From assembly GCA_026874595.1 (NCBI GenBank), contig CM049320.1, positions 52,603,070 to 52,667,069 of the forward strand: DNA of 64,000 nt, read 5' to 3'. A model generated the notes under the pieces. The model had not been told where the DNA came from. It did no database searches and worked only from the letters and a program-made list of their open reading frames with translations. A program made the position numbers and the translations under genes. Below are positions 10,816 to 22,630 of the stretch, piece after piece (position 1 is the stretch's first letter; each line of letters starts with the position of its first letter). This stretch comes from Sipunculus nudus. Taxonomy: Eukaryota > Annelida > Sipuncula > Golfingiida > Sipunculidae.

Positions 10816-11730
10816 CTGAAGGTTATACTTGCCGAGTGCTGGATATTCCATACCCATGAAATACCCCCTCTCTGTGTCCTGGTTATTGCCTATGTTGACC
10901 GAGTCTCTTTACGGGTTTCCGTTTTAATTTTTGCTGTACGAAGCAATTCCTGTAAGAAAACGAAGTATCTTTCTTTCTTAAAAAAATCCGAGTTGGTTCT
11001 TCTTTAAACTTTTACAATCATATTTATTCTCCGTTATTCTTAATTTAATCGATACGAAACGTTTGTTCGACCCTGAACCACTCCCCATTTGCACAATTAG
11101 ACTTTTTCTCATTCCTTCAAACTGCTTTATAAACTAACTAACCAACTTGGGAAAATGAAGTAAAAATCAGTGATCCATTATGCGAATACAAATATATAAT
11201 AAAGGAAAGGCAGGATCGATGCAACAAATTGATCCAGACTGATTAATCTATATGTTATAAACATTATCATCGGGTAATTTTATAAAAGAGATATATTAAA
11301 TAAGATCAAGGATTAAGAAATCTAGGAACAGTAAAAAAATTCATACATAACTGACACGGTAATTTAGGTAGATCCTGTAAATACATTTTAGATCAAGAAA
11401 ACTACATTTGAACATGTTCATAATATTGCTATGATGAATTGCTTGATCTGTGTTTTATTTAAACGTCCATATAAAATTGTACTTAACAAAATACAAATGA
11501 CAAAACAATTCACAAGATTATCACGTCAATGCAAGAATATGAATAATGTTACTACCTCTGACGCCATGGTATAAGGCGAATAGCAAGCAAGTTTCTAGGA
11601 GAACCACAAACTCGCACCACCGAATTTCGGACCCCCCTGGAAGTAAACATATGTATATATAAATATGTGTGCATTGCATTTAGTTATCGGACGAAATAAA
11701 GGGGCCCACTCACAGGACCACTCAGAGTTA
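10816..11730. other. AT-rich stretch, possibly intronic
   Basis: No gene or repeat recognised. If the candidate exons on either side belong together, this is intron. Confidence 0.4.
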
Positions 11731-11965
11731 ACCGTGATTTACTTTACATGGATTGTACAACTAGCTATAAAACTTATACGAGGCACTCCCCATGATTCGG
11801 ATGGTGGTGGTTGGCAGTCTGTGGCGGTGGATTACCCGGAGAAAACCGCCGACCTTCTGCTGGGCAACTGCAACCCACTCTCATAGCCGTCGCGGGGATC
11901 GAACCCGGGTTGCCAGTGGACAGAGCCGAGCGTTTTACCATTTGACTATCCAGGTCCGTGTTTTG
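11731..11965 (-). mobile_element. tRNA-headed SINE (family shared with 29930-30175)
   Basis: On the minus strand a tRNA-like head has an A-box-like TAGTCAAATGGTA (11936-11948) and a B box GGGTTCGATCCCC (11894-11906). A body with GGTTTTCTCCGGGTAAT follows, then GAGTGCCTCGTATAAGTT and a tail TTGTACAATCCATGTAAA. The same head, core and tail occur on the plus strand at 29930-30175, which fixes this as a family. The TCTCCGGGT core is common in SINEs of aquatic invertebrates; whether it is the named Meta domain needs alignment. It was mobilised by Pol III transcription and a partner LINE. Confidence 0.85.
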
Positions 11966-12586
11966 AAGTCTGGTGCTAACAAGGCCCCGTTCATACAGCA
12001 ACTGTGTTAATTAACACATTCATTGGTCGCGTAGACCAAATGGTGGCGGGACCCCCAGATTCATTACAATACGCTCAGTTGGAATATACAGTTTATTCTT
12101 AACCTGTAGATAATGGTAACACATCAGACCTGCTGCCTTGTTGCATGGTATGAGATGGTCTTGAGCTTCAGAGATGCCTGTTATTACCCTGTTATCTCGC
12201 TTAGCACCGTGTCGCGACGGCTAGAAAATGATTTCACAGTCAAAAAATGTTTATTACATTAAAGCCCACATGTATCAGAAGACGTAATTGCAGTATATTA
12301 CTGCCATAACATGATCCCTCATTAAAATTTGTACAAATATGCATACATATACAACCAAATGTACATATGACCGTATCCGCACTGGCAAATAATCCGGATC
12401 ATGAATAGGTTTACTCTGTTGCACTTGGCCACTTATCCGCATCAGTTCGGTTTACGGTAGTCCACTTGAAATTCGGACTACAGTAGTCCGGTTTACCTTA
12501 GTCCGGTTTACAGTAAACGGTTTCTAATGGCAAACAAGCTTCTATTCCGAATGAGTCCAGTTTTAGCGTACGGCTTTGATCGCTAC
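11966..12586. other. No firm feature; short internal repeats
   Basis: Contains about three degenerate copies of a CGGTTTAC-n3-TAGTC motif at 12443-12520. An open, splice-flanked 117-base segment at 12104-12220 (minus) is discussed among the rejected items. Confidence 0.4.
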
Positions 12587-13449
12587 CTGTGATGTTGCCC
12601 AAGCATGTCTTGCGCCACTGAGCGCTCAGTTGCAGGCCTGACCGGATTACAGAAGCCGGTATGAGCTTTTCTGTTTGAATAATTTTAAAAAAATTATGGT
12701 AGTTTCAGAGTTGACATTTCGCAGTTACGTCAATTAGTAAATGTCTATTATCCAGTTAAATACCGATTAATGATACTAACGTCTACGAACCTATATATGT
12801 TTGTTCATAATAATACCTGTCGCGTTTGGACTGTACGGCTAGTAGTAAGTAAATACTACACCTGAACGTTTCACTTTTCTTCCATAATGTCGGTATACAT
12901 TTAATCAACCTCCGCACAGGGTCAAGAGCATTGATTAGACCCTGCACACGTTTGTATACTCGACTATGAACTTCTTCGGCTTTGACTGACATTGACCGTG
13001 CTTGCTGGAACAACCACTGTATACAACAATAACGAGCCACATGGATCTGGACGTCACCTGTCACCCCAGAATCACGTCGAGAATCGCTAAACACTTGTTT
13101 AAACCGAGTTGCAGGTGCGATTGCTTGTATACATTTACACCAAATCGCGCTGCAATGTAGTTTCCCGGGTTTTACAACATTTAGAAAAAAAATCAAACAG
13201 ATAATCATTCTTTATAACCGTTTCATTCGAAATGAAAGTTGTCAATGTATGTTCTATATATGTTCTATTGCTTGATTTATTTCCATTCTCAAACCTGCCA
13301 GGTGATATGGCTCGCGTTCGGCTGGCAATAGTGCTGAGCGCACAAATGTTTGCAAGAGATCTAGCCTTGAACTTCGTAGACAGATCTCGTGTGTGGAGAA
13401 TGCACATTCCATGTGGATCTTTCAACCTCAGAATTATGAAAGCGCAAGC
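12587..13449 (-). CDS. Candidate exons of an unidentified host gene
   Basis: Three minus-strand segments join in phase through GT-AG introns. Segment 13449-13295 runs from a weak acceptor (ATTAG) through DPHGMCILHTRDLSTKFKAR to the donor CAG|GTTTGAG. After a 145-base intron with a T-rich tract and acceptor CATTGCAG, segment 13149-12862 (288 bases, phase 2 at both ends) encodes CKCIQAIAPATRFKQVFSDS through KAEEVHSRVYKRVQGLINAL to WKKSETF, then the donor CAG|GTGTAG. After a 191-base intron ending CAAACAG, segment 12670-12587 (84 bases) continues in frame to ACAG|GTAGCG. Phase agreement across two introns and about 175 open codons favour a real gene, but I recognise no family. The start is not visible, and the third segment is the least convincing. 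Confidence 0.4.
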
Positions 13450-13767
13450 CTAATTTTTTTCGAGTCCGTGAATAGATGGCGCTTGATAATATAATAACAG
13501 GATAAAAAAACCATAGAGAACAGAAGCAGCAAGCGCGAATCTTATCCGGGTCGCAGGCATAGGCGCAAATTGACGGGGCGAAAGGGTACATCCCACTAAT
13601 CTTTTTTCAACCAGGGCACATACCATATTTGATTGATAAATTCATGGTTTTGACCGACTACCTAGTCAAAGGGTACCCTGTGAACCTTTTTTTATATTTT
13701 CAAACTGAGACTTTTTGATAAATTTTGATAAAAAATTTTTATTAATGAATGCTGGATGGCGTTAGCC
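13450..13767. other. No recognised feature
   Basis: AT-rich sequence between the candidate exons and the truncated gypsy LTR. Confidence 0.4.
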
Positions 13768-14470
13768 CACAATCAACACTTACTTGACCTTGATACTAAT
13801 CGTATAAATCTTAACATACGACACTGGTAATAATTCACGTTACGGGATATACTGCACTACACTGCTACTAGTAAAAATTCAGTGGACGGAAAATATAAAC
13901 ACATACCTGAAAAAAACTCAACATTACACACGGACTGACTGCTTCCAAGTGACGTTAGTTAATCATTTCGGCGACAAGACAAGTCATATTCTATTGTTAT
14001 TTAAATTAGAAATTTAAACATATATACATGACACTTTGTAAAAAAACTGCAGTTATGTTTAAACATTGCTTAATATATCCATAAACCAATATCTAGGCAC
14101 ATAGAAATATTTATGTTACGTCAAAGGTGTAGTTAATTACAAGGAAAAGGTTGACGCATCTGAGGTTCAGCGCGTTTGACCTGACTGCCCCCTGCCGAAG
14201 CAAAAACAATGCGTACAGCTGAACATGTGCCTCGATTGTAACTGGGACCAATTCTTCAATAATACAAAGTGTTATAACGGGACTACTAACAGTATTAAAA
14301 CATGTAAAATCAGAGAAATGTTATTCAGTTAATAATTATTGATCAACATCTATAACATTACTGAATTTCCTATGTTGTGACAATCTTATCACATGAATTG
14401 TTATAGTGACTATATCGCGCACAACCTGCCACCGTACCGAAATAGTGACTACATCAGTCACACCCTGTCA
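13768..14470 (-). repeat. Truncated 3' LTR of the gypsy element
   Basis: Matches the distal 600 bases of the LTR at 22631-23687, sharing for example GGATATACTGCACTACACTG and GAGAAATGTTATTCAGTT-like segments, and ends in the same CCCTGTCA. The first 450 or so bases of the LTR are missing at its left end. It carries an extra segment of about 50 bases near 13918-13965 with GGACTGACTGCTTCCAAG, which resembles 22755-22775 inside the other LTR. Confidence 0.85.
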
Positions 14471-14559
14471 CATTCATTCATTAGTCCCGACATTCACTTG
14501 CTAAACCGATTGTTATCTTACTAAATCTAACGTAGTAGATTACTATGCCATAGGGGAAG

Positions 14560-14725
14560 ATAGCAAAGGACAACCGACGACAATATCGTGACATTAGGAC
14601 ACAGATAATTAAATTGTGTATAAAAAGAACACCCGCCGATAATACTGTGATATCAGGACACAGGTCATTAAATAGTGATAGAAAAATACACCCGATGATA
14701 ATCCTCTGACATCAGGGGATTATGA
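14560..14725. repeat. Degenerate tandem repeat of about 60 bases, 3 copies
   Basis: Three copies of a CGACGACAATATCGTGACAT-like unit followed by AGGACACAG and a GTGATA-rich segment start near 14572, 14634 and 14692. It lies in the non-coding 3' part of the gypsy element. Confidence 0.7.
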
Positions 14726-15249
14726 AAAAAAAAAGAAACAGAGCGTACACCCCAAGATCCGCTAAAGCAACCTATTTCATATAGCTTGTACAAATACTAA
14801 TTGAACCTGACTATAAAAAAAGGAAAATACGACAGCAGTGTGATAGTAAGGCTAATGTGGAAATTGAAAAAAGAAAAGTCCAAACCAATAGGGAGACCGT
14901 ACACCCGCACGAACGATTAACAAATCACAAACCGTGTACCCTCCGTACCCATAGCGAGGTCAGAGAATTTATCATTTGCAATCATAACTGGCAATGCCTA
15001 GATCGAATATTAAACAGTGAGATGTTGATTTACCTGAATACATATTCCAGATACAAGAGTTATATTGAGTGAAAGATTAAACAGTACAGTACAAGGAATC
15101 TTGGAAAATTGGGAAATGTAAAACCCAATCAATATTCTAAAAATACAGAAAATACGAATAGTAATAACCAAACATTTCAGGTCAGTTGCCAGTTTGTGTA
15201 TGACAGTGGGCTCATCAGGATAATGACAGAGCAGGCCATGAGAGCTAGG

Positions 15250-16107
15250 ATCATACCGGTCCTGTGACCGCCTTATACGTACCGACCTCCGGGGTATAAT
15301 ATTGGGTTTGATATCTAAAGGATTTTAGTTTCCCCAGGTGTGTGCGAACCCAACTTCCGAGGATCTGAACGTTCCCGGAGTTGATCCTCCTCGTTATTCG
15401 TCGGAACTCGAGTCCTATGGCGGTAAGGAAATCCAATCCCATCGGATTGTTGGACAATGGACGTTTGTGTTCCATGTGTTCCGGAGAGACACGTTCCCTC
15501 CAATTCATCCAATTCATTGAGATTGATGTCCATTAGAGTGCTCCACTCTGTTCCATTTGGCATGCCATTGACCTATCCTATATGCTTGAACTACTATGAG
15601 ATGCATCCAATCTGTTCCGATGGGGTGCTGAACACGGTGTGGTTGAGTGCCTGGACATTCTTTTGGGCTGGCTTGTTGAAGGTTGAGGTATTACGATAAG
15701 TTCCTCCTCATCAGAGTCATTCAGGGTTTCGTCACTTTTAGTGTCACTGCTATTCTGGATACCAATATTTTCTAGCACCGCAGCTGTGGTTTTTTTTGCG
15801 GTAGCCTGTGTCTCGTTATTATCAGATGATAAATCTCCTATTGGCAGGATCAGATCTCTATGTAGAATTTCCCGTGGACCATAACTTTTTTTCAGGATCA
15901 AGCTCATACACCGGTATGTCAAAGTTAATTTTCCTTAATATGACTTACACTTTCTCCTGCCAACGATAGGCCAGTTTTTTGCTTCCCCTTTAAGGCCAGA
16001 TTACGGATAATTATAGGATCTCCAATATGAAGCACTGCGCCCCTTGTTCCGAGGTCATAATAACGTTTCCGCCGTCCTTGTACCTGTGACATACTTTTGT
16101 GTGCCAA
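15250..16107 (-). pseudogene. Gypsy pol C-terminal tail
   Basis: Minus-strand pieces at 15925-16107 (GAVLHIGDPIIIRNLALKGK, resembling the basic C-terminal module after integrase) and 15578-15922 (acidic, Ser/Thr-rich, with SDEEELIVIPQPSTSQPKR). They follow the integrase core in the expected order but in several frames. The far end (15250-15563) is open in a third frame without a recognised motif. Confidence 0.7.
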
Positions 16108-17142
16108 TCATAAGCGTATTGAACTCGTTTTATTTAAAGATTTTCTACGTATCCTTGGTTTTCCTTGATGGTCCGTGTGCCGAACGTCACATTTACTCGT
16201 AATCTCGGTTGTCTCTCAAACCTGGTTAAAAAGGTGAAAACCCTGTTGTCTCATGGAGGGTACATTTGTGTGCGTGAACAATATAACTCTCCAATCCACC
16301 TTTCCAGATGATTTCAGGGAGCCAAGCATGTCCACCAAAGTTTGGTTTGACGGTTCGCATTGTCCGTTTGTACTAGGATGATACAGAAATATCCGGAAGT
16401 TTGTGATTACCGCCATTTCACACAGATGTCGTATCGTCGAACTTTTGAACTGACAGCCTTGGTCACTGTGTAGTTTTTCTGGATTTCCGTAGTGAACGAT
16501 GAAATTGTCAAATAATGTTTGAGTTGTAGTGAGAGCAGTATTTTTGTTAGGTATTATTTGAGTGTACGATTTGATCTCGTAAAATGGTCAGTAATAACTA
16601 GGACATCTTCAAACCCTCCTTTCGACTTTACAAAGACAGAACATCTATAAAACTAATTCATGTGGCTGGTTGGTAGAGATGTTAACCAGGGAAGTCCTCT
16701 GTTTGCGTAAAGTTTTCCTGCGAATATATCGATCACAACTGTTTATGTGATGTTCCAAGTCTTTCGTCATGCTCTTCAAGAAGAACCTGTCGCGAACAAG
16801 TTGTGCTTTTCTGGCTTTTCCAGGATGATCCATTTGATCATGACAACCAGATATCGCATCTTTACAGTGTGAAAACGGCAGCACAAGCTGAGTTTGCTCT
16901 CCAGTTGCATAATGACGCTGACAGTACCAAAAAAAACATACCACAAACACAGTTTTTTCCCGTTCTTTGTACAAAGCTCGTATGTCTTTCCAGTGTGGTT
17001 GGTCAAACTTGATTTGCTTTCCTTCCATTAATGCCAAACATTGTTCGATCACTGGGACTGCACATTGAAATCTTACCCAACCTGTTTTCGTCTTCTGGAT
17101 CACATCGCTATTTGGTATGGAGGGGAAAACATTTTGCGACAA
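16108..17142 (-). pseudogene. Gypsy integrase region
   Basis: From 17142 downward: a zinc-binding domain (CHDQMDHPGKARKAQLVRDR, later HHINSCDRYIRRKT) in which the second Cys of the expected C-x2-C reads Tyr. Core remnants follow. Near 16360-16410 is FLYHPSTNGQCEPSNQT, the end of the DDE core, with the catalytic Glu kept and the following Arg changed to Pro. WRVILFTHTNVPSMRQQGF then matches the segment after the core. Several frameshifts break it. Integrase would insert the cDNA; this copy is inactive. Confidence 0.85.
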
Positions 17143-18430
17143 CGATAATAAGTCAACTAGACATTTTACTGATCATCTGTGTTCAAAAGAGGATATACCA
17201 CCTGATAGCTAACGCACTCAGTTTTCTGTGGGCATGAGATGCGAAATAAGGCGTCGACATCCACGTGCATGAGTCCCAACCGGTCATCTAGGCTGAAGTT
17301 GTAATTGGCCAAGGCAGACACCAATGGATATCCGGTAACGTCCACTTTAGCTGAAGTTAAAACTTAGGTCAGAAGATTATTGTCGTTCAAACTGTGAAGG
17401 TATTTCCATTTAGATAATCTTTAAACATTTCAGTTACTGCCGACTTCAGTGCAAGAAATTCCAATTTTTGAGAGGGGTACCGTTTTTTAGCTTTTTTCAT
17501 TCCTCTGCTTGCACATGCGGTTTAACGTTCGGTTCGATCAGTTGCTTCTGGTAGAGAGCGGAATCTACATGTAAAATGAATGGTCTCGAAAAGTCAGCGA
17601 AAGCTGATACGGTACAGAAGTACAGGGTTCTATGAGCGTGTCGAAAGCTGTTTGATGTTGTTGTTCCCACACAATATTCCTGTTACTGGTAGTTGTCAGG
17701 CGACCAGATCCTTTATGTGAATTGGGTCTATCTTTCTGGGTTACCTCGTATAATGGCCGTGCAATTTTTCAAAAATCCCCGATGAAGCGTCTGTAAAATC
17801 CTGCAAAGCCTTGGAAACTTTGCAGCCGTTTCACAATTTTCGGAATCGGCCATTCCATTACACACTTTACCTTTCCTGGGTCCATTGACCCCCCCCCCCC
17901 ACTCAAAAACGATATGGCCTAGATATTTAATAGAATTTGGGAATAAATTGCATTTTGATGCTTTAAGTATCAGTCCGGCATTCCTTAAACGGTTGAACAC
18001 AGCTTCCAGTCTGGCTAGGTGTACTTAATATGTTTAGCTGAATACTACTATGTCAGCCAGATATAAGAGACAATTTGACAAGAGACAAGTAAATGTCCAG
18101 TGCTCTGTTCCATATGTCTCAGAAATGTCGTAGGCGAGTTTGATAATCCGAATGGCATTCGTTCACACTCAAAAAGACCGACTTGTCCTACCACAAATGC
18201 TGTCATGGCTTGACATCGTTAACGAACTCTACCTGCCAATAGGCACTATTCAAATCTAATGTGCTGAATCATTTTGAGCCATGCAATCCGTCAAAGGTCT
18301 CTTCTACACGGGGTAGGGCATAGGCATCTTTTATGCTTACACAATTTAGCCGTAGGAAATCAATACAAAATCTAAGAATGCCATCCTATATTTGACGCGT
18401 ATGGAGACACCGATTTCCGGACCACTCCTT
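17143..18430 (-). pseudogene. Gypsy reverse transcriptase and RNase H region
   Basis: The minus strand shows GLFECERMPFGLSNSPTTF (near 18110-18180), then LYLADIVVF near 18045-18080 where the family has Y-x-D-D. The first Asp of the catalytic pair reads Ala, so the polymerase site is destroyed. The post-catalytic block RLRNAGLILKASKCNLFP and IKYLGHIV follows at 17728-18000. A run of ten cytosines at 17889-17898 (guanines on the coding strand) sits in this block and probably caused the frameshift there. The RNase H region, 17280-17700, is badly degraded. Confidence 0.85.
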
Positions 18431-19350
18431 AAACTTGTTGTACTTGGTCTATGTTTAGGTTATGGGTAAGCATCTCATGGTACATGGAAGGAAATTCGTC
18501 CTCTTTACATTCTTGGTCATCGGACTTTGGTACAACTTGTACAACGTTGGCCTGATGTACATCACAGATGATACAGTTAGCTGATTTTGTGCATTCTCTT
18601 TCCGATGGGTTCTGTATCTGTACGTACAGTCGGTGTGTTGTTCTTTTCTGTAGATGCTGTAACCCTGGCGTTAGGACAAGACTAGGTGGCAATGTTCTTG
18701 CTCCTTCCACCACAATCTGAATCTTCATAAGAATCATCTAGCAGCACGTGTTATACCCTTTACTATTTAATCGGAATTAGATCCAATAGTAATAGCTTTC
18801 GAAGTAGAACCTATTTTACAAGGACGCTTGATGGGTTTTTAGATTTAGCTAGACTCTGAAAACTCTTTTCCACTGAACTGAAACGTGATCTGGAAAATGT
18901 ATATTACCGGGCGAAGCAGTCGGAGGAAATTACTACCAATCAATACTGGAACTCCATCCTGGTACTACGTATTCGGGACAACAACCATTAAAACGTGTCC
19001 ATTCTGCTGAGGCAACTCATTTACTTTCAGATTAGTCTAAGTGTATCCGAGATACTTCAACGACTGTCCCCTGCACCTGTTAATCTGACAAGATCTATCA
19101 GAGGCCAGATTGCTAACCTCAGCTCATGACAAAAAGACTCGCTGATTGTGCTTACCATGGATCCTCTTTCTATAAGAGCCTTGCAGATTGTTTCATTTAT
19201 ATCTACATCGACTTCATTCGCTTGCCCAATTAATTTTTCTGGTATATTGGGACAATTCTGGTCACACGGGTGATATTCTGCGTTACTAACTTAGCCGGTG
19301 CTAGTTTAAAGGACATTCCCTTGCCCGATGCCCAAAGAATCTACATCTCC
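18429..19350 (-). pseudogene. Gypsy protease region
   Basis: Minus-strand NETICKALIERGSMVSTISE near 19150-19200 is the aspartic-protease active-site region. The D-T/S-G triplet reads ERG, so the catalytic Asp is lost. The linker toward RT at 18429-18737 (LVLTPGLQHLQKRTTHRLYV, ECTKSANCIICDVHQANVV) is open for 102 codons. In-frame stops separate the pieces. Confidence 0.75.
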
Positions 19351-20548
19351 AACATTTTCCCTGAAAAGGATCCCTCTGTCCCTACCTGATATCCTCACCT
19401 GGCAATCGGTACTGGACTCCCCTTCTCCTTAGAGCATCTAAGGGTCGGGTCACCTTCGCCATACCTTTGGTGATTTTGTAATGGCTTGCTGCCAATTGGT
19501 CCACTGGATCTTTTTCTGTTGATTGACCTAGTTGATGCTGCTGAGGGTTGAATCTCTACTGTTTGGTGAACTAAAGTCTTGCTGTCAAGACACGAATCTG
19601 TCAGTCGCATTTGAGCAGCTCTGGCATCGACAACCAACTGATCGTAAGTGGCGTTTTCAACTTTATGACGAATCTGATTCTTGATTTTGTTCGGTTCTTG
19701 TCCCAGAGAAAAACTTTGATTTCTTAGTTCAGCCGCTGGAAGAATAAGAGACTTATTACCAAGAGTAAATAAATCTTCCAGTCTTCAGCTCCATTCTCGA
19801 TTCCGTCGACAGGTAACGGTACTGTGGTTCATGCTGGGTGGTAAAGGCTGTAGAAAATTTGAAATCCTCACCCGGAACTGGACCTTGGATGCCGGCACTG
19901 GTCGTAAAGGGGGTCAAAGGAACATTGGTAAAAAGTCCATAAGGTGACTGTAATCTCGTTGCCCTATGAGAATTACCGATGTTAGTTGAGATAAAAGTAG
20001 GTGTTCACCAGGGTCTTTTAACGCTGTAGGTAGTAGCTTGGGGTTAGTCTTGACCCTGACTGTTTGATGAGGCAGTATGTTGGGGCAAACTGGTTGTATG
20101 AATAACCCGATTGTCATTGTAGGTTCAATTCTCGGAGCGAGAGCCGCTGACAACAACTGACGGTCACCCACGGATAAAGTTGAGAGTTGTTAAATAAATT
20201 CGCAAACATGTACCTTGGGCGATGGCAGGGCGTAGAAATACTAACCAAATGAGTTTTTTCTAATTCTTTACTGACGGATTCCGCTTTTACTTTGTGTCTG
20301 CCTAACCTCGACCCATCTATTAAATCTATGGCCTCACTAACCACATCCACATTGTAAAATACAATGTAAACGGAATCATCCAGAGAAAGAGTTCTATCAA
20401 CTACCTGCGGATCGATGAACAAATTAAAATGTTTGGCGATATCACTTAAAATGATACCCCGAGGGATGTTTTGCAACACGATGCTACGATTGTACAGCGA
20501 CATGGGTTCAGAATTATAGTGACCGCTGTATAGTATGATTTGATACAA
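19351..20548 (-). pseudogene. Gypsy gag with RRM-like N-terminus
   Basis: Minus strand, in three frames. The start region 20548-20114 (144 codons) contains RSIVLQNIP, then DDSVYIVFYNVDVVSEAID and GSRLGRHKVKAES. This spacing resembles the RNP2, RNP1, helix and last strand of an RRM fold, as in PNMA/ZCCHC12-like gag proteins. The middle (about 19930-19760) has GPVPGEDFKFSTAF and QYRYLS. The C-terminal part 19637-19395 has VVDARAAQMRL and ends near a Cys in RCSKEKG where a CCHC knuckle would be expected, now broken. An AT-rich hairpin (AATATTATATC.GATATAATATT) lies just before the start at 20547-20572. The RRM reading is inference from pattern. Confidence 0.7.
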
Positions 20549-20572
20549 TATTATATCAGATATAATATTATA

Positions 20573-22610
20573 TTATCGGTGATGTCACTGACAGTGATAT
20601 GCCGATGTATGTTACGCAAAACTAAATCAAGAATAAGCAATACTAGAATACTAGAGGCCAAACATGTCAGAGGGAAAACCCAATAAACCAAACCAGATTG
20701 CAAGTGATTTGTATTAGGCACACTAAGTGCAACAATCGGATCGGCAATCACTTATATGAATCATACATACCAAGGTTAAAAGATCCGATTAACTATTGGA
20801 GATGGGTGTTCGTGATACAGAATGAAACGGCGACCATCAACGGAGTCCATTTAGCATTTAGAACCATCAGATCCTATGAAAAATGATATATAAACAGAGT
20901 ACGATGATCTTTGACCTATCGGTTCCGATCGGACCTAATGATATACACTAGTGACGATAAGCAAAAAGTCGAATTCCGGTTCCGATGAACAACTAAAGAG
21001 TAAGCCCCAGTGATACTAAGGAAAAAGTCATTTAAAATAAATCCTGATTGTAGCATGGATGAAATATGTGAACATACTTGTTGAGTTTCAAGCTGATATA
21101 AGAATAAAAGACATTAAAAAAATAACAACTGCCGTGCGGATCACATAAGATACTGTAAACTCTTTCAAAATATTTCAAATATACAAAGTGGCCAAGTGGT
21201 GGCAGAATGATCAGTGTGGCAGTTAGAAACACTAGGTTGAATAACTAAACGGGAAAGTGTAAGTGTAAACACCGCTGATTGAACAAATTAACTGTAAACA
21301 TGTACAAATAAGGTAACATTGAGGTCTAAAACTGTTAACAGTTATAAACACAGGAAGGGTTTTTCATTCAAAATGTATACATGTATCTCATTAACAAATA
21401 AAAAAATGTATGTCGAATCAGGTCTTGAGAGAAAAAAAATGTGCAACTCCCAACACCATTGAGCATCATGTCATGTAAACACAGTCACAGAGACCATCAA
21501 GCGCTCAGTAGCTGAAACTCATAAAACCCTGACACAAAACCATGACTGGAAATAAAATACAAAAAAATCTTATTGCGGTCGGTAGTTGAACCTCAAACAA
21601 CCTTGACATTAACCAATGAATGTGTATGAGGCAAATTCTGAGTGCCATCTCACAAAATTATATCAAACAGAATGTAAACACGGCAGCCCTCAATCGGTCA
21701 TTTACCGAAACACATACGACCTTGACACCAATCCGTGGCGTCTTGAATGTTAACAAACTGGAGTGCGACACCCAAAACTATGTCGTACAGTGTATACACT
21801 ACGGCCCTCAAGCGGTCAGGATCTGACACTAAACGACCTATTATCTGTGACCTATTTTTTCCGTAATTAATGGAAATTGCAACAACAGGAGATCAGTTCA
21901 TGGTAATATCTCTTTCCAAAGATAAGAAAATGATAATTCCCTTACAGATGAAATCAATCATCTAAGGGAAGTCTTTAGATCAGTTCACCAGTAAATGTGT
22001 ACGTGCAATAGTCAGGTTACGGCACGCCACGGAATGAAGATTTTTAGTCAACTGTTTAAAATATGAAATACAAAAATATAATATCCACACCGGTGAATTC
22101 TTATTGTTCAGAAAATACTCGGAAATATTACCTGGTATTAGTGAAAGGACAAAAGGTGCCCTTTCCATTATTATTCATTGGTATGGTTCATGCATGCACT
22201 TAAGAACTACTATGTGAAATATTCGAAGCTAAAAAATACCCGTAATTCACCGTCACTGAACGGGAATCTGACATATATTCAAAATGTACACATAAAATCA
22301 AGATTGTTTATATGAGCGTTCCTGATAAACAGATATGGTATTTGGTAATTAAGACCGATAAACATTAAATTCAAAGTCCACACAACAAGTTCATGTACAT
22401 GTAAACCTGCTGTTGCTGAGAAAAGTCTCTCACAAAATTCCCATACAAATGCACCAAGCGTGACGACCTGCACGGAAATGTTACCTGGTATGTCTTAGGA
22501 TCACACGCGTGAACCCTTGGTTATCTTGGTAGCTCTCCAGTTAACCCCTTTGATCCCAGGTCTCATTACTCCACTTGGCAGGCTTATTCTGTCGGATTCA
22601 CCGTAGTGCA
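20573..22610 (-). other. Long gypsy leader (5' UTR)
   Basis: About 2 kb between primer-binding site and gag with no recognised coding sequence, unusually long for a Ty3/gypsy leader. It contains a tandem repeat at 21470-21830. Confidence 0.6.
21470..21830. repeat. Degenerate tandem repeat of about 118 bases in the gypsy leader
   Basis: A motif of the form GTAAACACGG-CCCTCAA-CGGTC-CTGAAAC followed by a GACCTTGACACCAAT-like block recurs. CGGTC-type anchors lie at 21503, 21577, 21694 and 21813, so the last intervals are 117-119 bases and the first about 74. Confidence 0.65.
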
Positions 22611-22628
22611 GTACCTTATCGGGCGCCA
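22611..22628 (-). promoter_or_regulatory. Gypsy primer-binding site
   Basis: On the minus strand TGGCGCCCGATAAGGTAC begins two bases inside the 5' LTR. TGGCGCCCGA matches the tRNA-Lys-type primer-binding sequence at ten positions; the rest diverges. Position and sequence both fit first-strand priming. Confidence 0.75.
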
Positions 22629-22630
22629 TT

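Noticed and set aside
12104-12220. Possible extra exon on the minus strand (117 bases, acceptor TTTTCTAG, donor CTACAG|GTTAAG)
   Set aside because: It is open in phase 0 only, while exon 12587-12670 ends in phase 2 and the terminal exon needs phase 1, so it does not connect either side.
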